Shown here: positions 54,393 through 62,506 of the stretch, piece after piece
Position numbering within the stretch: the stretch's first letter is position 1
Layout: each line of letters starts with the position of its first letter
From: Nitrobacter sp. 62-23
GTDB lineage: Bacteria > Pseudomonadota > Alphaproteobacteria > Rhizobiales > Xanthobacteraceae
Reading direction: 5' to 3'
Assembly (NCBI RefSeq): GCF_001897285.1
Contig: NZ_MKSM01000128.1
Coordinates: 27,912 to 91,911, forward strand
Length of the DNA stretch: 64,000 bases
The notes under the pieces: generated by a model
What the model saw: only the letters and a program-made list of their open reading frames with translations
Told to the model about the DNA's origin: nothing
Databases searched by the model: none
Translations under genes and position numbers: made by a program

Positions 54393-55646
54393 TCATGCTA
54401 TTCGGAGCTTGTCTCCCCCGCCTTTCCCGATAGCAGTTTGCACCAGAATGTAACACTCAAGTGCGATTGATTGTAGCTTAAGATAGTCCGCATCAGAGAT
54501 GGCCAGCTTCTCCGGGGAGCTCATATCAATTCCACGGATTTGGGAAAGTCCAGTTATACCAGGCTTGGCGGCGTACACGCCCCTGCGCAAGCGCGCAGCG
54601 ACCACTTCCGTCTGGGATGGCAACGAGGGACGAGGCCCTACCAAGCTCATGTCGTTCATCAATATATTCAGCACCTGAGGCAATTCGTCGATCTTGGTTC
54701 GTCGGAGGAACGCCCCCAATTTGGTGACCGACGAGGCAGAAACCTCATGAGTACCGGTATTCCGCGTCCCGACATACATGGTCCGAAACTTGAAGCAGGT
54801 GAACGTACGCTGGTGCCATCCAACACGCATTTGACGGAAAAACGCGGGTCCCCGGGATTCCAGCCTTATAGCGATCCCGATGATGATCAGCAGCCAACCG
54901 AACAGGACTACGACGCCCACAGCAAACGCCAGATCAACAATGCGCTTGCAGACTGCAAAAAAAAGATTCTCGGTCTGACCATCGGTCACAATCATGCGTG
55001 CGTCGCTGGGACCGGCCGGTTCGGAAATCTCAGCGATCGCTGCCGCGATCCTGTCAGCGCTCACAGTAGGCTTCATTGTTGAAAAAAGAGCCAGCGCGAC
55101 GGTCCGGATACTCTTGGGAAGCCGGTTTAGCACACACAGCCTTCCGGAAAACTTCTCACCGGTAACTGCTGGAAGATAGACGGTGCAGACGTCTCCATCA
55201 GCCATCGCTTCCAGTCTTTTTGTGGCCTCTCGTTTGGTCTTTGCGTAGAATGACGACGCCGATGGGTCGAGCGCATGTATGGACGACACGTAGATAAACT
55301 TTCGAACGCCTGCTTCTCGGGCCCGCCTGTAAGTTTCGATTGCCAGATCAACATTCACCGACACGAAGTCGTCGTAACCTGCTTTTATATTGTTATTGAG
55401 GACAGCCAAATGGATAAGCATGTCATAGCCGATGGCTCTTGTTGCAATTTCGTCGTAACCGATAGCCTTACAACCCGAAAACGACTTACCTAATGCGACT
55501 GGATTTCGTCCCACGAGGAGCAGGTTCGCACCATCAGCGACTAGACGAGGGACCAACTCGCGACCGACGGAACCGCCCGCACCTGTGACGACAATTCGCA
55601 GTGGTTGCGACCGACTATGAGCGAGAGGCATAACGAGGCGCATCAT
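54393..55646 (-). CDS. SDR epimerase-like / phosphoglycosyltransferase fusion protein
   Basis: A 417-residue two-domain protein. Residues 1-220 form an extended SDR fold (RIVVTGAGGSVGRELVPRLV; YVSSIHALDPSASSFYAKTKRE with Y..K). After a hydrophobic segment near 230-255 (IVDLAFAVGVVVLFGWLLIIIG) comes a bacterial sugar transferase domain: FFRQMRVGWHQRTFTCFKFRTM, DELPQVLNILMNDMSLVGPRPSLPSQTE, PGITGLSQIRG. The second half is a PglC-type monotopic phosphoglycosyltransferase that would transfer a sugar-1-phosphate to undecaprenyl phosphate and start the repeat unit. The start at ATG 55646 has GGGGAG upstream. It heads the minus-strand operon, 240 bases before wbpO. Confidence 0.9.
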   Translation of the reverse strand: MMRLVMPLAHSRSQPLRIVVTGAGGSVGRELVPRLVADGANLLLVGRNPVALGKSFSGCKAIGYDEIATRAIGYDMLIHLAVLNNNIKAGYDDFVSVNVDLAIETYRRAREAGVRKFIYVSSIHALDPSASSFYAKTKREATKRLEAMADGDVCTVYLPAVTGEKFSGRLCVLNRLPKSIRTVALALFSTMKPTVSADRIAAAIAEISEPAGPSDARMIVTDGQTENLFFAVCKRIVDLAFAVGVVVLFGWLLIIIGIAIRLESRGPAFFRQMRVGWHQRTFTCFKFRTMYVGTRNTGTHEVSASSVTKLGAFLRRTKIDELPQVLNILMNDMSLVGPRPSLPSQTEVVAARLRRGVYAAKPGITGLSQIRGIDMSSPEKLAISDADYLKLQSIALECYILVQTAIGKGGGDKLRIA

Positions 55647-56105
55647 CGTCTCCCCAATGATCGGACGTCGCTCTTCGTCACAATACCGAGTAGTATATGC
55701 CATGCGATTTGGTCATCAGATCCCACCAATGCCCCTTCAGCTAATTATTCCTGTTCTAGATCAAGCATGTTCTTGTTCGTCCGCCGTAAACGGTTCTCAA
55801 GCTCGTTGCACACTCTCCCGACCACCGTGTATTCAACGGAAAAGCGCTTATGAGCCTCTCAGTGAACGGCCATAACGGACCAAGGGATGACTACGCCTTC
55901 ACTTGTACTTTGAAACATTCCAACTTTCCAGCCATGCGGTGATGTGGCAGTTCAGAAGTTCGCTGGAATCGCAAGTTTTGCCACTCCTTTCGAATCCGGA
56001 GTCCGTTGCGGCGGGCGCAGCCCAAACGTCCGACTCCACGCCCTGAACCAGATATTTCGAATGCAGTACGCGAGCTCAGACCAGAACACCGCGGCAGGAA
56101 ACGAG
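55647..56105. other. Divergent intergenic region of the polysaccharide locus
   Basis: About 460 bases between the minus-strand operon and the plus-strand ligase gene. It should hold both promoters; clear boxes were not identified. No gene supported, although the ligase frame is open from 55944. Confidence 0.4.
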
Positions 56106-57353
56106 ATGTGGACGCGCCGGTTGTGGGGCGATTGGGCCAGCGTTTCGCGCAGATCGCGCCTGGCAGATCAGTTCGCGATTTTGATGGCGATATCGCTGCC
56201 CTGGTCGACCACCGTCCTGGGCATCTTTACTGTGCTCTGGCTGATCACCCTGGCGACGGTGATCGATATATTCCAGTTCCGGACGCAGCTCAGCCGCCCT
56301 GCCTGCTGGCTGCCCGTCGCCCTGTTTTGTCTTGCGGTCGCCGGAATGGCATGGGCCGATGCGCCCCTGGGAGCGCGGACTTATGCTGTAGGAACGATGG
56401 CCAAGCTCCTGGCCATTCCGCTGCTGATCTACCAGTTCGAGCGCTCGGAAAATGGAATCAGGATTCTTCTCGCTTTCCTTGCGTCGTGTACGGCGCTGCT
56501 TGCGCTGTCCTGGCTCAACTGGCTCGATCCGCGAACGGTGCTGCCGTCGGGTCGCCCGATCGGCGTTCCTGTCAAGAACTGGATCACGCAGGGCGTCGAA
56601 TTCGTGTTGTGCATCTTCGGCGCCGCCGCGCTTGCGGTCGTCATGTGGCGGAAACAACGGCCCTATGCCGCGACGGGATTTGCTTTGCTTGGCGTCGCTT
56701 TCTTCCTCAACATGGCCTTTGTAGCGTCTTCCCGGACATCCCTTGTCTCGCTTCCGGTCCTTTTGCTGATTTCGACCTTGCGATACATCGGATGGCGCCG
56801 TGCGATCGCGCTCAATCTGATGATCGTCATTGCTGCGATGCTCACTTGGTTCCTTGCGCCCAACCTGCGAAAGCGCATCGACAGCATCCAGCAGGAATAT
56901 TCGCTGCGAGATAGCCGGATCACCTCCGTTGGCCTTCGACTCGAATACTGGTCCCACGCACGCAAGTTCATCAGCAGCGCTCCGCTGATCGGTCACGGCA
57001 CGGGCTCGATAAAAACTCTTTTCGAGCGCGAAGCCGTTGGCAAAACTGTGACCGATGAGCAGGTCGTCGCCAACCCGCACAACCAGACGCTCTATTTCGC
57101 GATCGAATGGGGCGCGATCGGAGTGATACTGCTTTATGCGATGTGGATAACGCATTTCCTGCTGTTCACGGAAATGCGCTGGATATCCTGGCTCGGCACC
57201 ATCGTGGTGAGCCAGAATATCTTCGATTCGCTGTTCAATTCGCACCTCTCCGATTACGTCGAGGGCTGGATTTACGTGCTCGGCGTCGGCGTTGCAGCCG
57301 GCATGGTTTCGAGAACCCGCAAACCGCCGCCGACTGCCGCGCCTTCCGGTTGA
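56106..57353 (+). CDS. O-antigen ligase family protein (WaaL/Wzy-like)
   Basis: A 415-residue membrane protein with about ten spans (FAILMAISLPWSTTVLGIFTVLWLITLATV; YAATGFALLGVAFFLNMAFVASSRTSLVSLPVLLLIS and others). The family motif SRTSLVSLP, the long periplasmic loop with RLEYWSHARKF, SSAPLIGHGTG and the NPHNQTLYFAIEWGAIG block with its conserved H.. fit O-antigen ligase/polymerase. The start at ATG 56106 has AGGA six bases upstream; ATG 56061 or 55944 would add unconserved residues. The role is transfer of lipid-linked glycan to lipid A-core or another acceptor. Confidence 0.87.
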   Translation: MWTRRLWGDWASVSRRSRLADQFAILMAISLPWSTTVLGIFTVLWLITLATVIDIFQFRTQLSRPACWLPVALFCLAVAGMAWADAPLGARTYAVGTMAKLLAIPLLIYQFERSENGIRILLAFLASCTALLALSWLNWLDPRTVLPSGRPIGVPVKNWITQGVEFVLCIFGAAALAVVMWRKQRPYAATGFALLGVAFFLNMAFVASSRTSLVSLPVLLLISTLRYIGWRRAIALNLMIVIAAMLTWFLAPNLRKRIDSIQQEYSLRDSRITSVGLRLEYWSHARKFISSAPLIGHGTGSIKTLFEREAVGKTVTDEQVVANPHNQTLYFAIEWGAIGVILLYAMWITHFLLFTEMRWISWLGTIVVSQNIFDSLFNSHLSDYVEGWIYVLGVGVAAGMVSRTRKPPPTAAPSG

Positions 57354-57415
57354 CAGGGTCCCGCGAGCCGGCGGACGTCGGTGCGGCGCGCGCCAGCCTC
57401 CCGACGATCCCCGGT

Positions 57416-58615
57416 TCAGGCAACGGCGGCCTTCGGCATCACGGCAACGTCGCGTCCCTTGAGCACGTCCATGGCCGCCGCAACGCCGCCAGCGCGATGC
57501 GGTAACTTGGCGATATCGAGGCTCATTTCGATGCCGGCCAGCGCCCCAATCATCGTCAGGTCGTTCATATGGCCGAGATGGCCGATGCGGAAAGCCTTGC
57601 CCTTGAGCTTGTTGAGGCCGGCGCCGAGCGACATGTCGAAATTGTCGAGCACCACCTTGCGGAAAGCATCGGCATCATGTGCGCCAGGAACCATCACCGC
57701 GGTCAGAGCCGGCGAATAGGCGTGCGGATCCTGGCAGACGAGATCCAGCCCCCAGGCCTTCACGGCAGCGCGGGTCGCAGCGCCGTGACGCTTGTGGCGA
57801 GCCCAGACGTTCTCCAGGCCCTCCTCTTCCATCATCGCAATCGCAACCTTCAAACCGTAGAGCAGATTGGTGGCCGGCGTGAACGGAAACGAGCCTTCCT
57901 TGTTGTTGGCGATCATGGCGTGCCAGTCCCAGTAGGACCGCGTCGAGGTGTTGGCCTTCGAGGCCGCCAGCGATTTTTCCGACAACGCATTGAACCCAAG
58001 GCCCGGCGGCAGCATCATGCCTTTCTGGGAACCCGCGATCGACACGTCGATGCCCCAGGCGTCATGCTCGTATTCGAGCGAGCCGAGGCCGGAGATGGTG
58101 TCGACCATCAGCAGCGCCGGATGCTTGGTGCGATCAAGAACCTTGCGGACCTCGAGCGGATAGGTCACGCAACTCGTCGAAGTCTCGTTGTGCACGATCA
58201 TGACGGCCTTGATCTTGTGCTCCCGGTCCGCCTTCAGCCGCTCCTCGATCAGGTCCAAAGGCGCGCCGCGGCGCCAGTCGGTCGGCAGCACATCGACGTC
58301 GAGCTTGAACTTCCCGGCCATCGCGAGCCACAAGGTCGCGAACTGGCCGGTCTCAGCCATCAGCACTTTGTCGCCCGGCGACAGCGTGTTGACGATCGCG
58401 GCTTCCCAGGCGCCGGTGCCCGACGATGGAAAGATGATGACCGGCTGCTTGGTGCGGAAAATTCGCTGGATTGCCGCCAGCACCGCAAAGCCGAGCACCG
58501 CGAATTCCGGACCGCGATGATCCAGAACCGGCATATCGATGGCTCGCAGCACGCGGTCCGGCACGTTGGTGGGGCCTGGGATCTGGAGAAAATGTCGTCC
58601 TGTGTGCAGCGTCAT
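57416..58615 (-). CDS. sgaA: Serine--glyoxylate aminotransferase
   Basis: PLP enzyme (class V fold) moving the amino group of serine to glyoxylate to give hydroxypyruvate and glycine, as in the serine cycle and in glycolate salvage. 399 residues. HTGRHFLQIPGPTNVPDRVLRA is the family N-terminus; VIIFPSSGTGAWEAAIVN binds PLP phosphate; the Schiff-base lysine is in IAGSQKGMMLPPGLG; SYWDWHAMIANNKEGSFPFTP follows. It is convergent with the ligase gene. No other serine-cycle genes are in the window, so the pathway cannot be decided. Confidence 0.93.
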   Translation of the reverse strand: MTLHTGRHFLQIPGPTNVPDRVLRAIDMPVLDHRGPEFAVLGFAVLAAIQRIFRTKQPVIIFPSSGTGAWEAAIVNTLSPGDKVLMAETGQFATLWLAMAGKFKLDVDVLPTDWRRGAPLDLIEERLKADREHKIKAVMIVHNETSTSCVTYPLEVRKVLDRTKHPALLMVDTISGLGSLEYEHDAWGIDVSIAGSQKGMMLPPGLGFNALSEKSLAASKANTSTRSYWDWHAMIANNKEGSFPFTPATNLLYGLKVAIAMMEEEGLENVWARHKRHGAATRAAVKAWGLDLVCQDPHAYSPALTAVMVPGAHDADAFRKVVLDNFDMSLGAGLNKLKGKAFRIGHLGHMNDLTMIGALAGIEMSLDIAKLPHRAGGVAAAMDVLKGRDVAVMPKAAVA

Positions 58616-58908
58616 CTGGGGGCCTTTCGGGGAGACTTATGTTGCAGGTGTTGCAGGTTCGAATATCACTATCCAGCGGGGTTGTCCCGCGCCCGTCAAT
58701 ATTTAAGAATGCACGACCTTACCCTGTCGGAGGCCGTCACGGCGGCGCCATGTTCGGTCGTCTGATCTGCGCGCGATTGGCGGAGGCCGATAACGGGGCA
58801 TTGACAGCGACCGGGGCGGGCCCGAACATGGAACAAACCCACCTCGGTTCCGGATCAAGCCATGCGCAGCGCCATGCGACGCGATCCGCAGCACAGGAGA
58901 TCGGCCCG
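58616..58908. other. Divergent intergenic region
   Basis: About 290 bases between sgaA and the histidine-rich secreted protein gene. It should hold the sgaA promoter; nothing specific was recognised. Confidence 0.35.
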
Positions 58909-59181
58909 ATGATGACATTCAGGATTCTTGCAGCGGCCGCCGTGGCGTCGATGGCCCTTTCCGTGCCCGCGCTGGCCCGGTCTCATCACCACAGGCACCA
59001 TCATCACCATAGTTATGACCGACATCACTCCTCCGAGACTGATATCTACCTTCACAACTACGGGCCCGCGGTCACGCCTGACCAGCCTTTCGCCTATTAC
59101 GACGGACCGGCGGCCGTGCGCTGCAAGCAAAGCGCCGCCTCCTATCGGGGACAGGACGGCCGCAGGCATCCCTGCAACTGA
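58909..59181 (+). CDS. Secreted histidine-rich small protein
   Basis: A 90-residue protein from ATG 58909 with AGGAGA nine bases upstream. A signal peptide (RILAAAAVASMALSVPALA, cleavage after ALA) is followed by a cluster of about fourteen histidines (SHHHRHHHHHSYDRHHS) and a short C-terminal part with two cysteines (VRCKQSAASYRGQDGRRHPCN) that may form a disulphide. Metal binding in the periplasm is plausible but not shown. A longer in-frame extension upstream is not supported by any ribosome site. Confidence 0.72.
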   Translation: MMTFRILAAAAVASMALSVPALARSHHHRHHHHHSYDRHHSSETDIYLHNYGPAVTPDQPFAYYDGPAAVRCKQSAASYRGQDGRRHPCN

Positions 59182-59276
59182 CTCACCGCCCGAAACTAAC
59201 TGTGCATAGCGCGTAGCGCGACTGCACACCTGCGCGTAGAGTGGTCGCAAAGACGGGAAAGACCACGAGACGCATA

Positions 59277-59471
59277 ATGGACAAGCCGAACAAGGGATAC
59301 GACTACAGGCGCTACCGGAACCTGCTGGCCGAGGCCACGGACGAATCGAAGCGGCTGGCATTCATTGACCTGCTGATCGAGGAAGGCGCGCGGGACCAAC
59401 TGACGCGCGAGCGGATCAGCCAGCTTGGCCTGACCACAAGGCCGGCGGAGCGGTCGCGCGTCAGGGCGTAG
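59277..59471 (+). CDS. Small charged protein, unknown
   Basis: A 64-residue helical protein (MDKPNKGYDYRRYRNLLAEA, DESKRLAFIDLLIEEGARDQL) from ATG 59277; an in-frame GTG at 59241 would add twelve residues. The composition suggests a small regulator or a protein-protein adaptor, but no family is recognised. It ends 19 bases before the HIT-family gene, on the same strand, and may be co-transcribed with it. Confidence 0.6.
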   Translation: MDKPNKGYDYRRYRNLLAEATDESKRLAFIDLLIEEGARDQLTRERISQLGLTTRPAERSRVRA

Positions 59472-59490
59472 CATCCCGAAACAGAACAGG

Positions 59491-59928
59491 GTGGTGCAGG
59501 TGCCGGCCTACGACGATCAGAATATTTTCGCGAAGATCCTTCGCGGCGAGATACCGTGCTTCCAGGTCTACGAAAACGCGAGCACGTTCGCGTTCCTGGA
59601 CATCATGCCGCGCGTGCCCGGCCACACTTTGGTGATTCCGAAGGCCCCTGCCCGCGGAATCCTCGACATTTCACCGGACGATTTCGCTGAAGTCGCGCGC
59701 ACCTCGAAGACGATCGCGATCGCCGCCATGAAAGCCTTTGATGCGGACGGCATCATCGTCCAGCAGTTCAGCGAAGCCGCCAGCGGACAGGTGGTGTTTC
59801 ACCTGCATATGCACGTCATGCCGATGAAGTCGGGCGTCCAATTGCTGCCGCCCCAGAGCCGGAAAGAGGACGTCAAAGTGCTGGAGGATCACGCGGCGCG
59901 GCTGATCGCCGCACTCGGCGGGGCCTAA
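59491..59928 (+). CDS. HIT-family nucleotide-binding hydrolase
   Basis: A 145-residue histidine-triad protein of the HINT/protein kinase C inhibitor branch. Landmarks are IFAKILRGEIPCFQVYE at the N-terminus, FLDIMPRVPGHTLVIPK and the triad VVFHLHMHVMP, whose histidines catalyse nucleotide phosphoramidate or dinucleotide hydrolysis. The start is GTG 59491. It overlaps the end of the convergent livF gene by four bases. Exact substrate unknown. Confidence 0.92.
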   Translation: MVQVPAYDDQNIFAKILRGEIPCFQVYENASTFAFLDIMPRVPGHTLVIPKAPARGILDISPDDFAEVARTSKTIAIAAMKAFDADGIIVQQFSEAASGQVVFHLHMHVMPMKSGVQLLPPQSRKEDVKVLEDHAARLIAALGGA

Positions 59929-60623
59929 ACGCCGAGATAGCGTTGCAGGATGTCCGGCTGCGCCTTGAGTTCCCTCGCCGGCCCCTCATGCACGATATGG
60001 CCGTTGTTGATGATATAGATGCGCTGGGCGAGCGCGAGCGTCGCCGCCAGGTTCTGCTCCACCAGCACGATGGTCTGGCCGGCGGCGGCCAGATCGCGGC
60101 AGGCTTTCATCAAATCTTTCACGATCACCGGCGCGAGCCCCTCGAACGGCTCGTCGAGCAGGACGATCTTGGGATCGCGGATCAGAGCGCGCGCGATCGC
60201 CAGCATCTGCTGCTCGCCGCCAGATAGCTCGTTGCCACGGTTATTGCGCCGTTCCTTCAGCCGCGGAAACATCTCATAGATGCGGCCGAGCGGCCAGCGT
60301 TTGGAGGCCGTCAGCCCCGCGAGCACGATGTTTTCCTCGACGCTGAGGCTGCCGAAAATGCGGCGCTCCTCATGCACGAGTTGCATCCCGGCCTGCGCGA
60401 TCTTGTGGCTCTTGCGGCCGGCGACATCGGTGCCGTCGAAGGTCACGCTGCCGCTGCGCGGTGTGATCACGCCCATCAGGCTCTTCAGCGTGGTGCTCTT
60501 GCCGGCGCCGTTACGCCCGAGCAGCGCCACGACCTCGTTGCGCTCGACGCGCATCGAGACGTCGAAGAGGATGTGGGAATCCCCGTAATAGCTGTTCAGA
60601 CCCTTGACCTCGAGCAGGCTCAT
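59925..60623 (-). CDS. livF: Branched-chain amino-acid-type ABC transporter ATPase LivF
   Basis: A 232-residue cytoplasmic ATPase subunit. Walker A LLGRNGAGKSTTLKSLMG, Q-loop/early block GMQLVHEERRIFGSLSVEENI (the LivF hallmark, PE/HE-RRIF), signature LSGGEQQMLAIARAL, Walker B IVLLDEPFEGLAP and switch histidine-region TIVLVEQNLAATLAL. It starts by ATGA overlap with the upstream livM-livG fusion, so the four genes form one operon (substrate-binding protein, livH, livMG, livF). Confidence 0.93.
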   Translation of the reverse strand: MSLLEVKGLNSYYGDSHILFDVSMRVERNEVVALLGRNGAGKSTTLKSLMGVITPRSGSVTFDGTDVAGRKSHKIAQAGMQLVHEERRIFGSLSVEENIVLAGLTASKRWPLGRIYEMFPRLKERRNNRGNELSGGEQQMLAIARALIRDPKIVLLDEPFEGLAPVIVKDLMKACRDLAAAGQTIVLVEQNLAATLALAQRIYIINNGHIVHEGPARELKAQPDILQRYLGV

Positions 60624-62506
60624 GCGTCGAGCACTCCGTGCACGCCCCCGAGATAGGCTTCCTGGACCACTGCGTTATTCTTGATCTCGTCCGGCGTTCC
60701 CTCGACCAGCACTCGACCTTCCTGCAACACCGTGACACGCCCGACGAGTTCGAACAAGGAATCCATGTCGTGGTCAATGATGATCATGGTGCGGCCCTTG
60801 CTGATGGACTTCAGCAGCTTGACCGTTTCCACGCGCTCGCGCGGGCTCATGCCGGCCAGCGGCTCGTCGAGCAGCAGCAGGCTCGGCGAGGTCGCCAGCG
60901 CCAATCCGATTTCCAGCCTTCGCTTTTCGCCGTAGGCAAGCTCGGACACCGGCGTGTCCGGCCGCGTCGTCAGGTTGACGAGTTCCAGCGTGCGTTCGAC
61001 CTGTTCGGACAATCCCGGAATGCTCTGAAGACTGCGGAACATGTCGAGGCGGAACTTGCCGCGTAGTTCCGAGAGCGCCGCAATGGTCAGGTTTTCGCGC
61101 ACCGTCAGACCCGAAAACAGCTGATTGACCTGATAGCTCTTGGTCAGGCCGAGCTGGCAGACGTCGGTGACGTTCATCCCGGTGATATCGAGCCCCTCGA
61201 ACACGATTTTGCCCGATGTCGGCGCGACCTCGCAGGTCAGCATTTTGAAAAACGTCGACTTGCCGGCACCGTTCGGGCCGATAATGCCGCGTAACTCGCC
61301 ATGGTTGACGGTGAAATCAATATCGCTGTTGGCAAGCAGACCGCCGTAACGCTTGGTCAGCCCGGTCGCCTGCAGGATCGGGCCGGCATAACTGTCGCCG
61401 GCGCGATTCAGCGGGGCCATCGGCGGAGGATCCGGCTGCTTTGCAACAGTGGCCTCGGCAATCGCTTGTTCTTCCTCGGCCGTCAAAGCCTTCGCCGACG
61501 CCACGGCCGGCTTCCGATCAGTACGCCTGCCGGCGGCAAGACGATAAAGATCGACAAGGCCGCCGATGATGCCGCGCCGCAGGAAACAGACGAGCAGCAC
61601 GAACACGGCGCCGAGCACCAGTTTCCACGCAGCCCCAAGACCAAGAGCCGACTGCAGGAAATCCTGCAAAAACAACCAGACCGCAGCGCCGACCAGCGGA
61701 CCGAACAGCGTTCCAGGACCGCCGATCGCGGTCTGCATGATAAGCTGACCGGACGTTTCGAACATAAAAGCGTCGGGCGGCATGAACGCCTGCATCACGC
61801 CGAGCAGGCCGCCGGCGAAACCGGCATAGGCAGCGGCGATGACGAACGCCGTCAGTTTGTAGCCATGAATATTGTGGCCCACCGCGGTGGCGCGCAGCGG
61901 ATTGTCCCGGATCGCGCTTAAGATCGCACCGACCGGCGAGCGCACGATGCGCAGCGCAATCACCACGCCGACGAAATAGCACGCCGCCAGAAACTGGTAG
62001 AGCGACCAGCCGGTGGTAAAGTGGAGCGTCGTGAAGCCGAGATTGAAGCTCGGTGTTGGCACGCCGGGCAATCCGTTCTCGCCTCCGGTCCATTCCGCCA
62101 ACGGGTTGAATTCGACGAAGTAGAAGACCTCCGCGATCGCCACCGTGATCATGGCGAAATAGATACCGGTCCTGCGCAGCGCGATCAGGCCGACGAAATA
62201 GCCGGTCACGGCAGCCGCGACCATGCCGATCACCAGCGCGAGAAAGACATTCGGAAATCCGGCTCGGGTCAGCAGGTAGGCTGCCACAAAACCGCCGGTA
62301 CCGTAGAACGCCGACTGACCGAACGACAGCAGGCCGGTAAACCCGAACAGGATATCGAAACCGAGGCCGAACAGGCCCCAGACCAGGATGCGGTTCACCG
62401 TATTGGGCGCGAAGCCGAGATGCGGCAGCACGAACGGCGCGGCGATCAGTCCGATCGCGGTCAGAACTTCAATCAGGAAACGGCGCTGCTTCAACATCGC
62501 GGTCAA
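60620..62506 (-). CDS. livMG: LivM-LivG fusion: permease and ATPase of a branched-chain-type ABC transporter
   Basis: A 628-residue protein joining two subunits that are usually separate. Residues of about 1-320 are a LivM permease with eight to ten membrane segments (GLLSFGQSAFYGTGGFVAAYLL, NPLRATAVGHNIHGYKLTAFVIAAAYAG, QTAIGGPGTLFGPLVGAAVW). A charged linker of about 50 residues (TAEEEQAIAEATVAKQPDPP) leads to a LivG ATPase at about 375-628: Walker A GPNGAGKSTFFKMLT, LTKSYQVNQLFSGLTVRENL, signature ELAYGEKRRLEIGLAL, Walker B LLLLDEPLAGMSP. It overlaps livH and livF by ATGA at each end. Confidence 0.93.
   Translation of the reverse strand: MTAMLKQRRFLIEVLTAIGLIAAPFVLPHLGFAPNTVNRILVWGLFGLGFDILFGFTGLLSFGQSAFYGTGGFVAAYLLTRAGFPNVFLALVIGMVAAAVTGYFVGLIALRRTGIYFAMITVAIAEVFYFVEFNPLAEWTGGENGLPGVPTPSFNLGFTTLHFTTGWSLYQFLAACYFVGVVIALRIVRSPVGAILSAIRDNPLRATAVGHNIHGYKLTAFVIAAAYAGFAGGLLGVMQAFMPPDAFMFETSGQLIMQTAIGGPGTLFGPLVGAAVWLFLQDFLQSALGLGAAWKLVLGAVFVLLVCFLRRGIIGGLVDLYRLAAGRRTDRKPAVASAKALTAEEEQAIAEATVAKQPDPPPMAPLNRAGDSYAGPILQATGLTKRYGGLLANSDIDFTVNHGELRGIIGPNGAGKSTFFKMLTCEVAPTSGKIVFEGLDITGMNVTDVCQLGLTKSYQVNQLFSGLTVRENLTIAALSELRGKFRLDMFRSLQSIPGLSEQVERTLELVNLTTRPDTPVSELAYGEKRRLEIGLALATSPSLLLLDEPLAGMSPRERVETVKLLKSISKGRTMIIIDHDMDSLFELVGRVTVLQEGRVLVEGTPDEIKNNAVVQEAYLGGVHGVLDA

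Noticed and set aside
55944-56105. Longer N-terminus for the O-antigen-ligase family protein
   Set aside because: The extension is unconserved and lacks a ribosome site; ATG 56106 has AGGA at proper spacing.
57569-58765. Plus-strand open frame of 398 codons across the aminotransferase
   Set aside because: Antisense shadow of sgaA; composition is dominated by Arg, Gly and His from reversed codons.
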